From Pontederia crassipes (Eukaryota > Streptophyta > Magnoliopsida > Commelinales > Pontederiaceae): a DNA stretch of 64,000 bases. The stretch covers positions 48,007,891 to 48,071,890 of the forward strand of contig CM060193.1 of assembly GCA_030549335.1 (NCBI GenBank), read 5' to 3'. Below, piece by piece: positions 11,216 through 22,061 of the stretch (position 1 is its first letter; each line of letters begins with the position of its first letter). Under the pieces are notes generated by a model. That model saw only the letters and a list, made by a program, of their open reading frames with translations. It did no database searches and was not told the origin of the DNA. Both the position numbers and the translations under genes were made by a program.

Positions 11216-13555
11216 TGTAACGCTCAGCTACTCGTTTGGCGCCACAAGGGGTGAATCCGTAAAATAAATCGCTTAAATTTAAATTCAAATGTTCAATGAA
11301 AAATCCAACGTTCGAAATAAAGAAAGTCTAAAAATTTTCAAAAATTTTAAGAAGCGAGTGAAATACAAAAAGTAACCAAAAATCATGATCACAGCTCTCA
11401 CCCAAGGTCAATCCCTAGCCCCTTACATTTCGTATTTCATGCCAAGAAAATAAGACTTTCATTCAATACCTGCAAAAAAATTTAAATACGAGGGGTGAGC
11501 ATCAATAAGCTCAATGAGTAATCGAGATCCATAAATCTTAAAACTCAGAAATGAGATCTTTTTGCGTGAAACGATGAAACTTGAATAGAAATGTGCATAT
11601 GTATGTCATGCATGCAAGAAAGGTTGTTTTCATGCTCCACCGTCTTACACGGTCATAATCTATGGGGTCATGCACGCGTACTCACTCCTAATAGTTATGA
11701 TAGTTAATGTCAAGAGCTATGACATTTACTCCTCATGCCCTATTTCATGCCAAGAGTTAAATGTCATTATCTCCCCTCCAAGCCCTATTTCATGCCAAGG
11801 GATATCTTTACTAAGTTGCTTATCGGCTAATAATATCGCTTCCCCGGCCCTATTTCATGCCAAGAGCTATAACATCCGCTCCTCATGCCCTATTTCATGC
11901 CAAGAGATTGCCGCCCTCAAACAGTCATCTCGGTGTTGATCAGGCACCCAGGTAGAACATGAAAAAATCATTTTTGATGTGTAATGCATGAATGCAATGT
12001 AGCGCATATTTAACTTGATCATAATCCAACCGATTTCAAATAATCCAATAAAGTCATACATAAAATCGACATCATACTTCATATCATAGAGAATTCATCA
12101 TTTAGCAAGGCAACATATCGAGCATCGGGGCATATGGAAACATTCATACAATCAAAACTTTATGCTTATCAAGCCAATAAAATTCACTCCATATCAGCAT
12201 GGAAAAGAGACATGTAATTGCCCGAAGGCCATTGTCACTATCTTTATGGATAAATCCACTCACCTTGGATTACGTCGAGTCTCAACTACCTCCCATTCGA
12301 GTCCGATCAAAGAGAGAATTACCTATTACATTTATTTAAACTTTATTTAAAAACACAAGCTTATCATTTACAACATTTATCACTTGTAAGTATAATTTAT
12401 CTTTTAACTCATTAATCACCTCATATAAATCTTTTTAATGTCATCTTGGTACTTAGAATTAGAATTTATAAATATTTCACCTAAGCTCATAATTAATGCA
12501 TTATAACACACCTATAAACTAATTTAATAAATTAATCAACACTATGAGCTTTCAATATGCATACCAATAGGGGAAAAGAAATCGTCACTAATAGCACTCT
12601 ACTCAACCCCTCCCCCCCAACGGACAGCCACCTATCATATCTAGTTAATCATATAATAATTCGAATTAGACATTATAATCCAATTCTTATCAATTATAAA
12701 ATTAAATTTTATAAATAATTTCGGCCACCAATCATTTTTACCACAATAATGAAACCATGCTCTCGAAACCAAAGCCGCATTAATTGAAACGCCGAACACA
12801 ATCGTCGATCGCCTTTTCATCAATAATAAAATATTATTATTTAAAATTAGTTCACATAACTGTAATTAAATATAATATGCACATTTTCCTTTCCCTTACC
12901 GACAAAATCTAAGGACGATCTGTCAATTCGAAAACCAAAAAATCAATGAACCTACAAGTAATTTGTGATTAATTTTCATACGGACAACAACCTAATGCAT
13001 TTCTCTCTCTTGTGAGCACCTACTAGAATGTGGTAGTGAGGTCGGTCGGAGCCCCTATCGGCTCGCCGAAAAAATGTCACCGAAAATCCCCAACTCGGCC
13101 ACCTACAAGATTGGAAGCGAACCCATGTTTAAAGCTCCTCCACGTGAACCTAATCGACCTGAGGATGATACTCAATTCATCGGAAGTAAGATCGGCATGA
13201 ATCTGAGTTGTAACCATCGTCAGCGAACTTTTCCTATTTTTCACATTCGACACTCATCGTGTCATCTACAGTGGACCGATCTTCGTCTAACCTATGTCAA
13301 AATGTTGATCTCGTCATCTTCTTTCCAATCACATGTGAAAAATGATGGCCGGACGGTGGAGAATAGGGCATTAGAATGGTGTTCGCGTGGCATTGTAGCA
13401 CTGGGGGAAGGAAGAAGACAATGCTTTCTTCTCCTTTTTTTTTATATACACGTCACCTTTTTTTACTATCCAGCCCTAGACCAAAATTCCCCCCCCCCCC
13501 CCCCCACCACTTTAAAAGTATTTACAACTTTCTTTTAAAATATCAAGACGTTACA
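11216..13555 (-). mobile_element. Ty3/gypsy LTR, minus orientation, probably solo
   Basis: The segment is bounded by TGTAACG at 11216 and CGTTACA at 13555, giving 2340 bp with TG...CA termini. The sequence around 11480-11530 reads on the minus strand like a plant gypsy LTR promoter-leader. The five bases outside the ends (ATGCT and ATTGC) do not match, so there is no clear target duplication. Tandem copies of CCCTATTTCATGCCAAG occur at 11740-11905. It is a fossil LTR. Confidence 0.55.
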
Positions 13556-14470
13556 ATTGCAATACCCAATAAATATTCATCTTTCATCTTAATTTATTAA
13601 TCACTTTTAAGAACTTGTTATTCTTTGTTCTTCATACAATGGAGGCGATAAGATCAATAGAAAGCAAATCAGTAAAGAGGATTCTTGAAATGATAAGGCA
13701 AACTGACAACATTCAAATCAGGGTTAAGGGAAACTTATGGGTGAAATCAGGACGGTTTTGTGGCTTGGCACGACCGTGATATCATAGTGGCATGGCCGTG
13801 CCAATGAAAACAACACGGTTGGATTCTACACAGGAATTGGCACGGGCGTGCCATAAGAGGGCACGACCGTGACAAAGGGTAAGGGTGGTCGACCAATACA
13901 AAGGGGTCGATCGACCAGTTTTATGCTTAGTCGTGCGGTTGGGTACTTGGTGATGGCATGGCCGTGTTAGAAGGGTGGTACGGCCATGACCGATTGGGCG
14001 CCCAGTCGATCGATACCGACCGACGTTTTACTTAGCGTGCACAAGCGATGGCACGGTCGTGTCCACAGTGTGGCACGACCGTGACAGGGGTGGCACGGGC
14101 ATACTGTAAGGTTAGCACGACCGTGACGGCGAGAATTCCTAGCCGATTTCAATTCGAAGATCACCTAAATAATTAACATACTTTCAATCTGGACTAATTT
14201 CTACATCCTACCAATCGACATAACAAAAAGAATCAAATCCTACAAACAATAATTCAAACAACCATACAATCACGAAAGAAACAGGGCAAAACAGAGACTG
14301 ACTTCTTCGTAACTTTTTTCTTTACGTAATCGACTAGGGCATGATTGAATCTATTCAAAGGTCATACAAGGTGATTTCAATTCGCCCACCTGATTCGTGG
14401 TTGTTCCTTGCTTCGATCCGATGGAACCTACTCTCTCTGCTCTCCCTCTCAATTTCCGCCTGCAACAATC
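13556..14470. mobile_element. LTR-like fossil with CACGACCGTG repeats
   Basis: Between 13755 and 14130 the motif GGCACGACCGTG and close variants, some reverse-complemented, recur about ten times in otherwise unremarkable DNA. From memory such arrays are common inside large plant gypsy LTRs. No end sequences are identifiable and no cellular coding is seen. Confidence 0.35.
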
Positions 14471-14477
14471 CAGTGAA

Positions 14478-14955
14478 GAAACAAACAAAATTAGTAATAT
14501 ATTAGATGTTGACACATGGCTTCTTCAAATTATTCATTAAATCAGTTAATAATAAATTATTTGTTAAAAAGGAAAATAGTTAATCTCAATATACTCAAAT
14601 TGAATATGTTTCTTTAAATTAATTTTTAAATCAGCACACAATACATTTTTTGTAAAAAATAGTTATTAATTTTAATTTACTCAAATTCAATTTATCTTTG
14701 TTTATATATGATTCCATGCTTACTTAAACTTCATTTTTTAGTCCAATGCTTAGAAACAGATAAAATTAATAATACTATAATTTTAGTTAAATGCTTACAC
14801 ATGGCTTATTCAAATTATTTTTTAAAAATAAAAATATATTATTCTGAGAAAAATAGTTGGTTATATTAATTATACTCATATCGAATTCATCGTTTTGAAT
14901 TATTTTCTAACTCCAAACATTATTTTTTTTTAACAAAAGAAAGATTATTTGTTTC
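14478..14955 (+). repeat. Dispersed AT-rich repeat, copy 1
   Basis: This stretch is about 90 percent identical by eye to 35447-35905, in the same orientation, beginning GAAACAAACAAAATTAATAA. The family is unknown; no inverted or TG...CA ends are visible. No gene is present. Confidence 0.75.
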
Positions 14956-16550
14956 AATTATACTTATGAGTTAAATTTACTTTTCTTCAAGTTAAAAAGT
15001 CCTATTATTCTTCATTTATATAGGTCTCCCATTTTTACTTGAAATTCACATTTTAATTTAATACATATTACAAATAGAATAATAATGTTATATATGAATT
15101 CATAGATCTAAAATATTAATTTCTTTATTAGTTGACCATCACGACATTGCACTTGTCATCTCGTATATTTATATATTTTAATTTATTTAGTTAATCCAGA
15201 GTTTCACTCAAATTTACTTTAGATTTTATAAAATAATAATATTTAATTTGCAAAAGTCCTATTTCTACTCGGACTAAAGAATGAAAGTTTTAAAAAATGA
15301 AATAAATTTGTGAACATCCTATTAGTGCTCAAATTAAATTTATTCTTATTTAATCTAATTTTCTTTTTTTCATTAAATATTTTATATCTAACCCTATCCA
15401 AACTCCTATGTCTTACACAAATTAATATTTTTAAAAATATTTAATTAAGATTTAAATATTATTGATGTTGAATATAAGGATAAAAGTAACATATGACTAA
15501 AGTTTTATTTGCCCTAATATATTCTATATAGATATTTTATTAGGATTATGATTATTAAACTAACTTTTTCCTATGTAATAGATTCATTTAAAATTGTATA
15601 AGTTCTTATCTTATTTTTTGGGAATACGTTTTTATTGGTATATATTAGGATTTTGATTAAAATTTGAAATAGATTAAAACTCTTGGTTTGATTTAAATTA
15701 AAAAAATTATGTTTTAAAACATATATTTTAACCAAATACTTTATTATTTTTCTCATAACTTAAATCTTACGTTGGTTTTATCCATGTGTTTAATTTGGAT
15801 CTTATGTGTTTTCTTAGGAATAGAATTTTATATTAATTAGGATATGAATCTTAGCCAATATTATATATAATATGCATTTATGATTAAAATTTTGATTTAA
15901 AATAAATTATTTCCTATGCAATATATACATTTTAAATAGTATAAGTTCTCATCTAATTTTTTGGGACTACGATTTTATTGGGAGTATGGTTCAAATTTGA
16001 AATAAATTAGGACTCTTAGTATGAGTAAACTTATTTTTTTTAGGAAAAAAGCATTTTATCATTTAATATTAAGTTCACAATGTAATCCGAATACCTATAT
16101 ATTGAACTTTTATTCTATCTCTTAGATATGGATATATATCGATATATATGGATATATAACTTAAATTGTATGTTGTTTTTATCCATATATTTAATTTAAT
16201 TAGGATCTTATGCGTTTACTTAGGATTAGTTAATTAGGATATGAATTTTATCCGATGCATGTTTAAAATTTAGAGTTAAAATAAATTTGTACTATTACTG
16301 TTGATTTAAAATTAAATATTTAACTTTTTATAGATGACACATGTCATCGTAATATTTTGCCACTTGTAAACTTTTCGGCCCAATATATATTATCTTATTT
16401 AACAAATCTTGTATGATTAGTTTTTATTTACTACAATTTTATACCTCATAAAAAATAAATTATATCCTTAGTTCTAACTTGTTATCCAAATATTTATTAA
16501 AACTTATCTATATAATTAATTTTTCAAATTTTCATTATTACATTTTTCAT
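14956..16550. repeat. AT-rich DNA with an internal diverged direct repeat
   Basis: No gene is seen. A segment around 15540-15840 recurs in diverged form at about 15860-16250. Shared landmarks include TTCCTATG.AATA, a TTTTTTGGGA.TACG stretch and ATCTTATG.GTTTACTTAGG-like text. This indicates an old tandem duplication of about 340-400 bp. Confidence 0.5.
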
Positions 16551-16760
16551 TCAAACATCAAACCTAAAATTTTTCTATCAAAATAATAGTTTTTGAAAAC
16601 TAAAAGTTCCCATGCCAAACATAACATATGTGGATGTTTGGATGGCAAATTTTGGACAGAACTTGCCCAAGTTCTATCAAACACTCCCCTATGATGAAAA
16701 CTTGAAAGTTCCCATCTCATGACATATTGAAAGAACTTGGGATTTCTTTGTTTTTTTTTA
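16420..16760. repeat. MITE-like repeat, related to 18860-19050
   Basis: The segment containing TATACCTCATAAAA and AGTTCCCATGCC recurs in the same orientation at 18860-19050. The phrase GTTTGGATGG and the paired AGTTCCCAT motifs resemble MITE ends, but no clean target duplication is found. The family is unidentified. Confidence 0.4.
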
Positions 16761-17061
16761 TTTTTTCCCTTTTTCCTTTTAATTATTTTTAATGTATATG
16801 TATTCATTATTTATTAATACATTACTATTCAACTTATAAATTAAATTATTAAATTTCATTAATTAAAAATTATTTAGTTCAAGTAATTTAAAAATATTTT
16901 ATTAATTAGTTAAAATATTTTTCTTAGTATTATAGTATAATAAAAAATTCTTATTAATTCACTAGAATTGATGTAAATATTATCTTAATTATATTTATTG
17001 TATTATAATATTAATTAAATAAAATTAATGTATAATATTATATTTATTATAAAAGAATTTT

Positions 17062-18751
17062 GGGTTTTTTCCGTTGACCTATGAACTATGAACTTTTTTC
17101 GCGTCTACCTACAACTTTCGAATATTGCGCTGATATCTCCTAAACTATGCTCCTTTTTTTTTTACTTAAGTTCATATGTCAACCTCGGTTAATTTAAACT
17201 ATGTTCATTTTTTTACTTAAGTCTGTCAACATCGGTTAACTTTTTCATTAATTTTTATTTTTTAATTTATAAAATAATCAAATTATCCTTCTCTCGTGTC
17301 AATTAATATTGTAAAATATAAAATAATATATTATAAAAATAAAACAATGAGACTGCTGAGGGGGCCCCTCCCTCGCGACCTGTGCTTGGAGTATGCCCTT
17401 GGGGCTCCCTCGCCGACGAAGCAAAGCGGCGCGGCAGGCTCGACGAGGCTACCATCGGATTCCTCCTCTAACGACGCCTGCGACATCAAGGGCCAGATCG
17501 ACGCCGACGGGCGCACGAAGATCGCGACATCAATTGCGCGCGGATCGCCGGGGAGGACGAGGTCTGGGGCAGTTCGGGGGCACGCCAATGTTCGGGGTCA
17601 GTTCGGGGTCGGCGTATCTGCATTCTAGGGGCATCGTCCACTGCGACGTCGTCCTGATTGGCGCCGACGGGTGCGCGAAGGTCATGGACTTCGGCAGCGC
17701 GCGGGTCGTCGATGAGGATGAGGAGAGGGGCAGTTCGGGGCACGCCAATGTTTGTGGCGCCGGAGGTGGCCCGGGGAGAGGAGCAAGGGTGCCCTCTGAC
17801 ATCTCGGTGCTGGGGTGCATGAAGATCGAGATGGCCACCAGGCAGGCGCCATGGCTGCAGGCCATCGACCCCGTCGCCACCCTTCACCAGATCGCCTTTC
17901 TCGATGGATGTGTTCCTGAGCAGGTGCTTGTGCAGCTGGATTGGGGGGTCGACGCCCCTCCCCTCTGCGATCTCGTCGCCGGTGTCCTTTTCCTGTTCCT
18001 GGAGTACGCCCTCGGGGGCTCCCTTGTCGACAAGGCGAAGCAGTGCGGAGGGAGGCTCGATGAGGCCGCCGTTGGATTCTTCTTCTACGATGTCGTCAGG
18101 GGATTGGCGTATCTGCATTCTAGGGGTGTCATCCACTGCGACGTCGTCCTGATCGACGCCGATGGGCGCGCGAAGGTCGTGGAGGCAGTGCGCGGGTCAC
18201 CGAGGAGGACGAGGAGAGGGGCAGTTCGGGGCACGCCAATGTTCGTGGCGCTGGAGGTGGCCCGGGGAGAGGAGCAAGGGCGCCCTCCGACATCTCGGTG
18301 CTGGGGTGCACGAAGATCGAGATGGCCACCGGGCGGGCGCCATGGCTGTAGGCCGCCGACCCCGTCGCCACCCTTCACTGGATCGCCTTCTCAGCGGATG
18401 TGTCGAATTTCTCAGCTGGTTCTCCGACGGAGGCAAGACATCGTGAGCAGGTGCCCGTGCAGCCCCCTGCGATCTCGTCGCCGGAGAGGGGGGAGTCTCA
18501 CATGTCGGCAAAACATATTTTTTTTTGATAATATATTATTTTATATTTTACAATATTAGATGATAGAGGAAAGGGTAGTTTAGTTATTTCATAAATAAAA
18601 AAAATAAAAATTAACCAAAAAATTATTAGAAATTGACGGATGAATTTAAGTGAAAAAAGAAGCATAATTTAGGGGATGTCAGTAGAATATTCGAAAGTCG
18701 CGAATAAATGCGAAAAAAGTTCATAATTCAGAGGAGGTCAGTAGAAAAATA
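17062..18751. mobile_element. Pack-MULE-like element carrying kinase gene fragments
   Basis: The element has long inverted termini: 17062-17340 matches the reverse complement of about 18517-18751, sharing TATGAACTTTTTTCGC, ACTTTCGAATATT and AATATTGTAAAATATAAAAT. The arms are AT-rich; the core at 17345-18510 is very GC-rich and holds protein-kinase fragments. Long TIRs flanking captured host exons without a transposase define Pack-MULEs in plants. I do not see a clean 9-bp target duplication, so a Mutator origin is inferred from TIR length and architecture. Confidence 0.7.
17378..18559 (+). pseudogene. Captured MAPKKK17/18-type kinase fragments, tandemly rearranged
   Basis: The GC-rich core encodes pieces of an NPK1/MAPKKK17/18-type Ser/Thr kinase: LEYALGGSL with GGRLDEAAV (N-lobe to hinge), AYLHSRGIVHCDV (catalytic-loop region), MDFGSARVV (DFG motif), GTPMFV and EVARGEEQG (activation segment) and MATRQAPW. 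The set occurs twice, at about 17378-17985 and 17986-18510. A 388-codon frame (17393-18559) runs through both. The P-loop, the VAIK lysine and the lysine and asparagine after HCD are missing, so it cannot be an active kinase. Small internal deletions and frame changes separate the copies. A transcript or small RNAs against the parent gene are possible, which is inference. Confidence 0.75.
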
Positions 18752-19348
18752 TTAATTAAAACATTCAATTGCTTTATGAAAAAATATATTATATTTGAAT
18801 CTCAATATTTATATAAATTTTAAATAAATAAAAAATATATAATATTTTTATTTATTATAATTGTATACCTCATAAAATAATAAATTATATTCTTAATTAT
18901 TAATTTTAATACAAACTCACACTAAAACATATTTATCAAATCAACGTTTTAAATTTTCATCGTTGCATTTTTCATCCAAATACCAACTAAATTTTTTTCT
19001 ACTAAATAAGAACTTAGAGTTCCCATCCAAATAGTGAATTTCATCTTGAGAGGAAAAGAAATAAGCTTCAGGCGCTAATCATGTTACTGGATGAACTTTT
19101 GCACTAAAAAGATCAGACTCTTTTATTAGTAAAGAAAAGTCAATGGATCTTATGTAAGGAAAGTAAGAAAAAAACTAAAAAAATGGACACTCACCGATAA
19201 ATATATGAAAGACTCGAAATAAACGAGAACAAATGAGTGTACTGCGCTTTGCTCTTATTTCAAAAAATTGAGCTCGGACTTTGCTAGAACATAATTTGCT
19301 TGCTGAGATGGGGTACAACTGCAAATGTTTTTTTCTTACTTCTTGACA
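18752..19348. other. AT-rich intergenic DNA, no gene seen
   Basis: Apart from the MITE-like repeat shared with 16420-16760, nothing recognisable is present. Confidence 0.5.
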
Positions 19349-19492
19349 GGAAATTCTAGTTAAACTTCTATTGTATTCATTACAAGTTTGTCCATTGATG
19401 AGTTTATTTATTATATTACTGGAAATTCTAGTTAAACTTCTATTGTATTCATTACAAGTTTGTCCATTGATGAGTTTATTTATTATATTACT
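19349..19492 (+). repeat. Perfect 72-bp tandem duplication
   Basis: The units 19349-19420 and 19421-19492 are identical by eye, beginning GGAAATTCTAGTTAAAC. Lack of divergence points to a recent local duplication or an assembly artefact. Confidence 0.9.
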
Positions 19493-19994
19493 ACTTTCAT
19501 CATAGAATAACGGAATGAGAAGTTATTTACTACTTTCATCCAAGCCTTCCTTGTTGGTTAATTCTCTAATTTTTCACTTGATATCTAGACCCAAACTCAA
19601 TTTCCCGAGAAGTAGAAAGACTTTTCCGTCCTGAAAAAACTGAGTGACAGCCACTTTTTTAGCTGGCTGGTAACAAAAGGAAAATTGACAGATAATATGC
19701 AAAGCTTCTTTTTCTTCGATAAAAATTTGGGTAGGAATATAATATATGATTATAAGAGTACATAAAACAGCGACCAAAATGTTCTAGGGGACTGATATCA
19801 CCATCGCTTAGGTACCATTCCAAGAATCCGGACTTGATGCTTCAGGCGTCCATGTCTTCCTGTATCTATCAAGGACGCATAACTTTGGATTCAGGGGGTT
19901 TACTGCAACTTGAGCTTGGATTTTGCACGGAGCATGCGTCTCAACAATAGGAATCACCATTGATGGCGGTCCATGGAGAACTGTCTTTGACCTC

Positions 19995-20310
19995 TCACGT
20001 AGCTCCGGAGGAAGATAGAAGAGAATATTCATATGCCTCCTTGTTTGGATTCTTTCTGATGTAGCAGTAATTGTTTAGGAGTCCAATTTTTAAATCAGTT
20101 GAAATATTTATTTATTTATTGTTCTGATTCCTTAGTTTAATTGAGTAGGAGTCACTTTTGATATATGGTTGATGCTTAGTGCTTGGCAGCTCAAGTTCAT
20201 AGTGGATATCAAAATCAGTAAATCACAGACCAGGGAATGACAATTATCAAGAGTGCACTTTACGAAGATCTCTCTTTTGTTGCGTTCGTCTGGATCTTTC
20301 CCAATTTCAA
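19995..20310 (-). CDS. Possible minus-strand exon pair of an unrecognised gene
   Basis: On the minus strand a 47-bp exon candidate (20310-20264) has an acceptor TTACCAG and a good donor TTC|GTAAAG. A second candidate (20055-19995) follows an acceptor ACATCAG. Joined, they stay open and end KNPNKEAYEYSLLSSSGAT before TGA. Another frame across 20032-19808 encodes 74 residues including PPELRERSKTVLHGPPSM, which also looks protein-like but needs a different start. I recognise neither. The exons may belong to the DUF761-like gene upstream on the same strand or be relics. Confidence 0.25.
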
Positions 20311-20399
20311 CTGGTAACAGCGGAGTCGATATGCCAAATGCAAGTGAAAGGAAAGGCTCCATTGTTACAATTAACATCATAATCTATCTCTATTATGTG

Positions 20400-21180
20400 A
20401 TGGACAGAAGAAACCGAATAGTACATATCAACATTATGTGTGTATATATATATATATATATGTATGTATATATATGTATATATATATATATATATATGTA
20501 CATCAAATTGGTCATCGAATATGAGAAGCCTTATGTGATCATTAGAAGAACATTCAACATCAGACGTTAAACTATATGAACACCAAACACTGTGACCAAA
20601 AGTTGAAACTTGAGAGAGAAGAAAAAAAAAAAAAAAACACTCTGAAAGCTACCAGTCATGCCATCCCATCGAGACACTGTCCTCTCCCCTTGACAGGTTA
20701 TTCTGCAACTGCAAATTCCAAATCCATATCCAACGACTCCTTTTAACAGAAATTATAATATGAAACCGAAGAAAGAAAGAAAGAAATTAGAATCAGTCAT
20801 GTGACCTTAGCTCTCTCTCTCTTTCTTTCTTTCTTTGCGACATTCGAATTATATCAGGAGGAAAACTTAAATAGCGAGATCTGTTGTGCCTTAACTGTAA
20901 TGTCATGTTCTACGCAATAGCTGATCTCTGACCAGGTAATGAAATTCATGTGCAGGAATTTCGAAGCTAGTGATGGATACTTTGAGAAAGTTTAACGACG
21001 TGAACAACCACACAATTACCTGAAGCATTGGTGGTAATCTGCATTCGACCCTAATTCTTTTACTATGATTGTTGAGTTCATAAAAATCTTTAAATAATCG
21101 AAAAAAACGAAAATTTTGAGCCAAAAGAGCACCTATGAAGTATAAACTGAAGAAAACTGGAAATTTATATACACTCCCGA
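20400..21180. other. Intergenic or intronic DNA with simple repeats
   Basis: A TA/TG-rich microsatellite lies at about 20439-20500, an A-run near 20620 and a CTCT/CTTT tract at about 20811-20838. No coding sequence is recognisable. Confidence 0.5.
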
Positions 21181-21184
21181 GTAC

Positions 21185-21860
21185 CTACCGCATCCGGTTG
21201 TGATGCTTCATGATGAAGTCATCGTAAAGGCGGTTCGACTCGTCGCGGATCGCCAACGACGAAGGCGCACGCCCTCCGAGCACAGGCAGAGGCCACGCCG
21301 CCATTGCTTCCTGTTGCCTCTGCCCACGCGGCGGTGTCACCTGTCGCGACGTCGTCGCCGTCTGGTCTGACGCGACCTCTTCTCCATGATGGTCTTCCAC
21401 ATGACCTCCATCGGAGGGTTCTCCTCCTCCTCCTCCTCGTCCTCATCCTCCTCCTCCATCTCCATCCCCTTTCGAAGTGTCTTCCAACGCCGGCATTTCC
21501 TCTTCGTCCACCTTCACGTCGTTCTCCGAGACCGCGAACTTCATGCCGAGCTCCGAACAGACAACAGACTTCTCCGACGCCCGCGGAAGCTCGACGTGCT
21601 GTGGCGCCAGCAGCGTTATAGGGACAACGTCGGGTACCACAGGCAAGAAAGGGGACGACGATGCAGGGATTTTTATTCCAGGTATCCGGTGATGGCTTCC
21701 TCAAGAGGGGTTCAGTCCGCGCCAAGATGCCCCCGGAGAGGACCGCCAGGAAGAAAAAAGGGGCTTTTGTGACCAGAGTCGACACAAAATCGACGGTCCT
21801 CTGATCAGTTCGTCGCAGAATCGAATCCATACCCCTCTGCTGCATCTTCGTGTTCGTCAC
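21185..21860 (-). CDS. DUF761-like plant protein, first exon, frame disrupted
   Basis: The minus strand carries DESNRLYDDFIMKHHNRMR at about 21186-21240, matching the short C-terminal DUF761 motif of plant proteins also containing DUF4408 (pattern DELN+.. ++FI.K....++LQ). It stops at a strong donor (ATGCG|GTAGGT at 21186-21181), so the motif would continue in another exon. Upstream residues include MEVMWKTIMEKR and an acidic Glu/Asp run, in a different frame from the flanking segments, although those flanks (21646-21446 and 21400-21185) share one frame. A hydrophobic stretch FFFLAVLSGGIL lies near the N-terminus. Either a small indel pair or a pseudogene explains this. It is divergently oriented to CPR5-like copy A. 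Function is unknown. Confidence 0.45.
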
Positions 21861-21889
21861 AAAATCGAATCAGTTCATCACAAAATCGC

Positions 21890-21960
21890 AATCTTCGTGC
21901 CAAACTCCGAACCGGCAACAGACTTCTCCGACGCTGGCGGGAGTTCGACAGCATGTCGAC
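21890..21960 (+). repeat. Partial duplicate of a DUF761-like coding segment
   Basis: About 68 bp containing ACAGACTTCTCCGACGC repeat 21536-21603 with some changes. The copy lies just upstream of the CPR5-like copy A promoter, showing local duplication at this boundary. Confidence 0.65.
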
Positions 21961-22033
21961 GAATTCGAGTAGGATTAGGCGTTTTTCTCTTGTCCTCGTT
22001 AGATTTCAAGTTGGACTGGAAATCGCAGACCCT

Positions 22034-22040
22034 TATAAAA
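22034..22040 (+). promoter_or_regulatory. TATA box of CPR5-like copy A
   Basis: TATAAAA occurs here, and the aligned position of copy B has TATAAAT at 25912-25918. The flanking sequence is also alignable (GACGAATTCGA upstream of both), so the duplicated unit included the promoter. Confidence 0.5.
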
Positions 22041-22061
22041 AGACAAGGTTAGAGAGAATAA

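Noticed and set aside
13074-13600. Frames of 154 and 74 codons at 13.1-13.6 kb
   Set aside because: They lie inside the minus-oriented gypsy LTR and include a homopolymer C tract; no domain is visible.
17486-18511. Minus-strand frames of up to 216 codons over the kinase fragment
   Set aside because: GC-rich coding DNA is often open on the opposite strand; the recognisable kinase motifs are all on the plus strand.
20253-20570. 105-codon frame near 20.4 kb
   Set aside because: Half of it translates a TA/TG microsatellite into Tyr/Ile/Met repeats.
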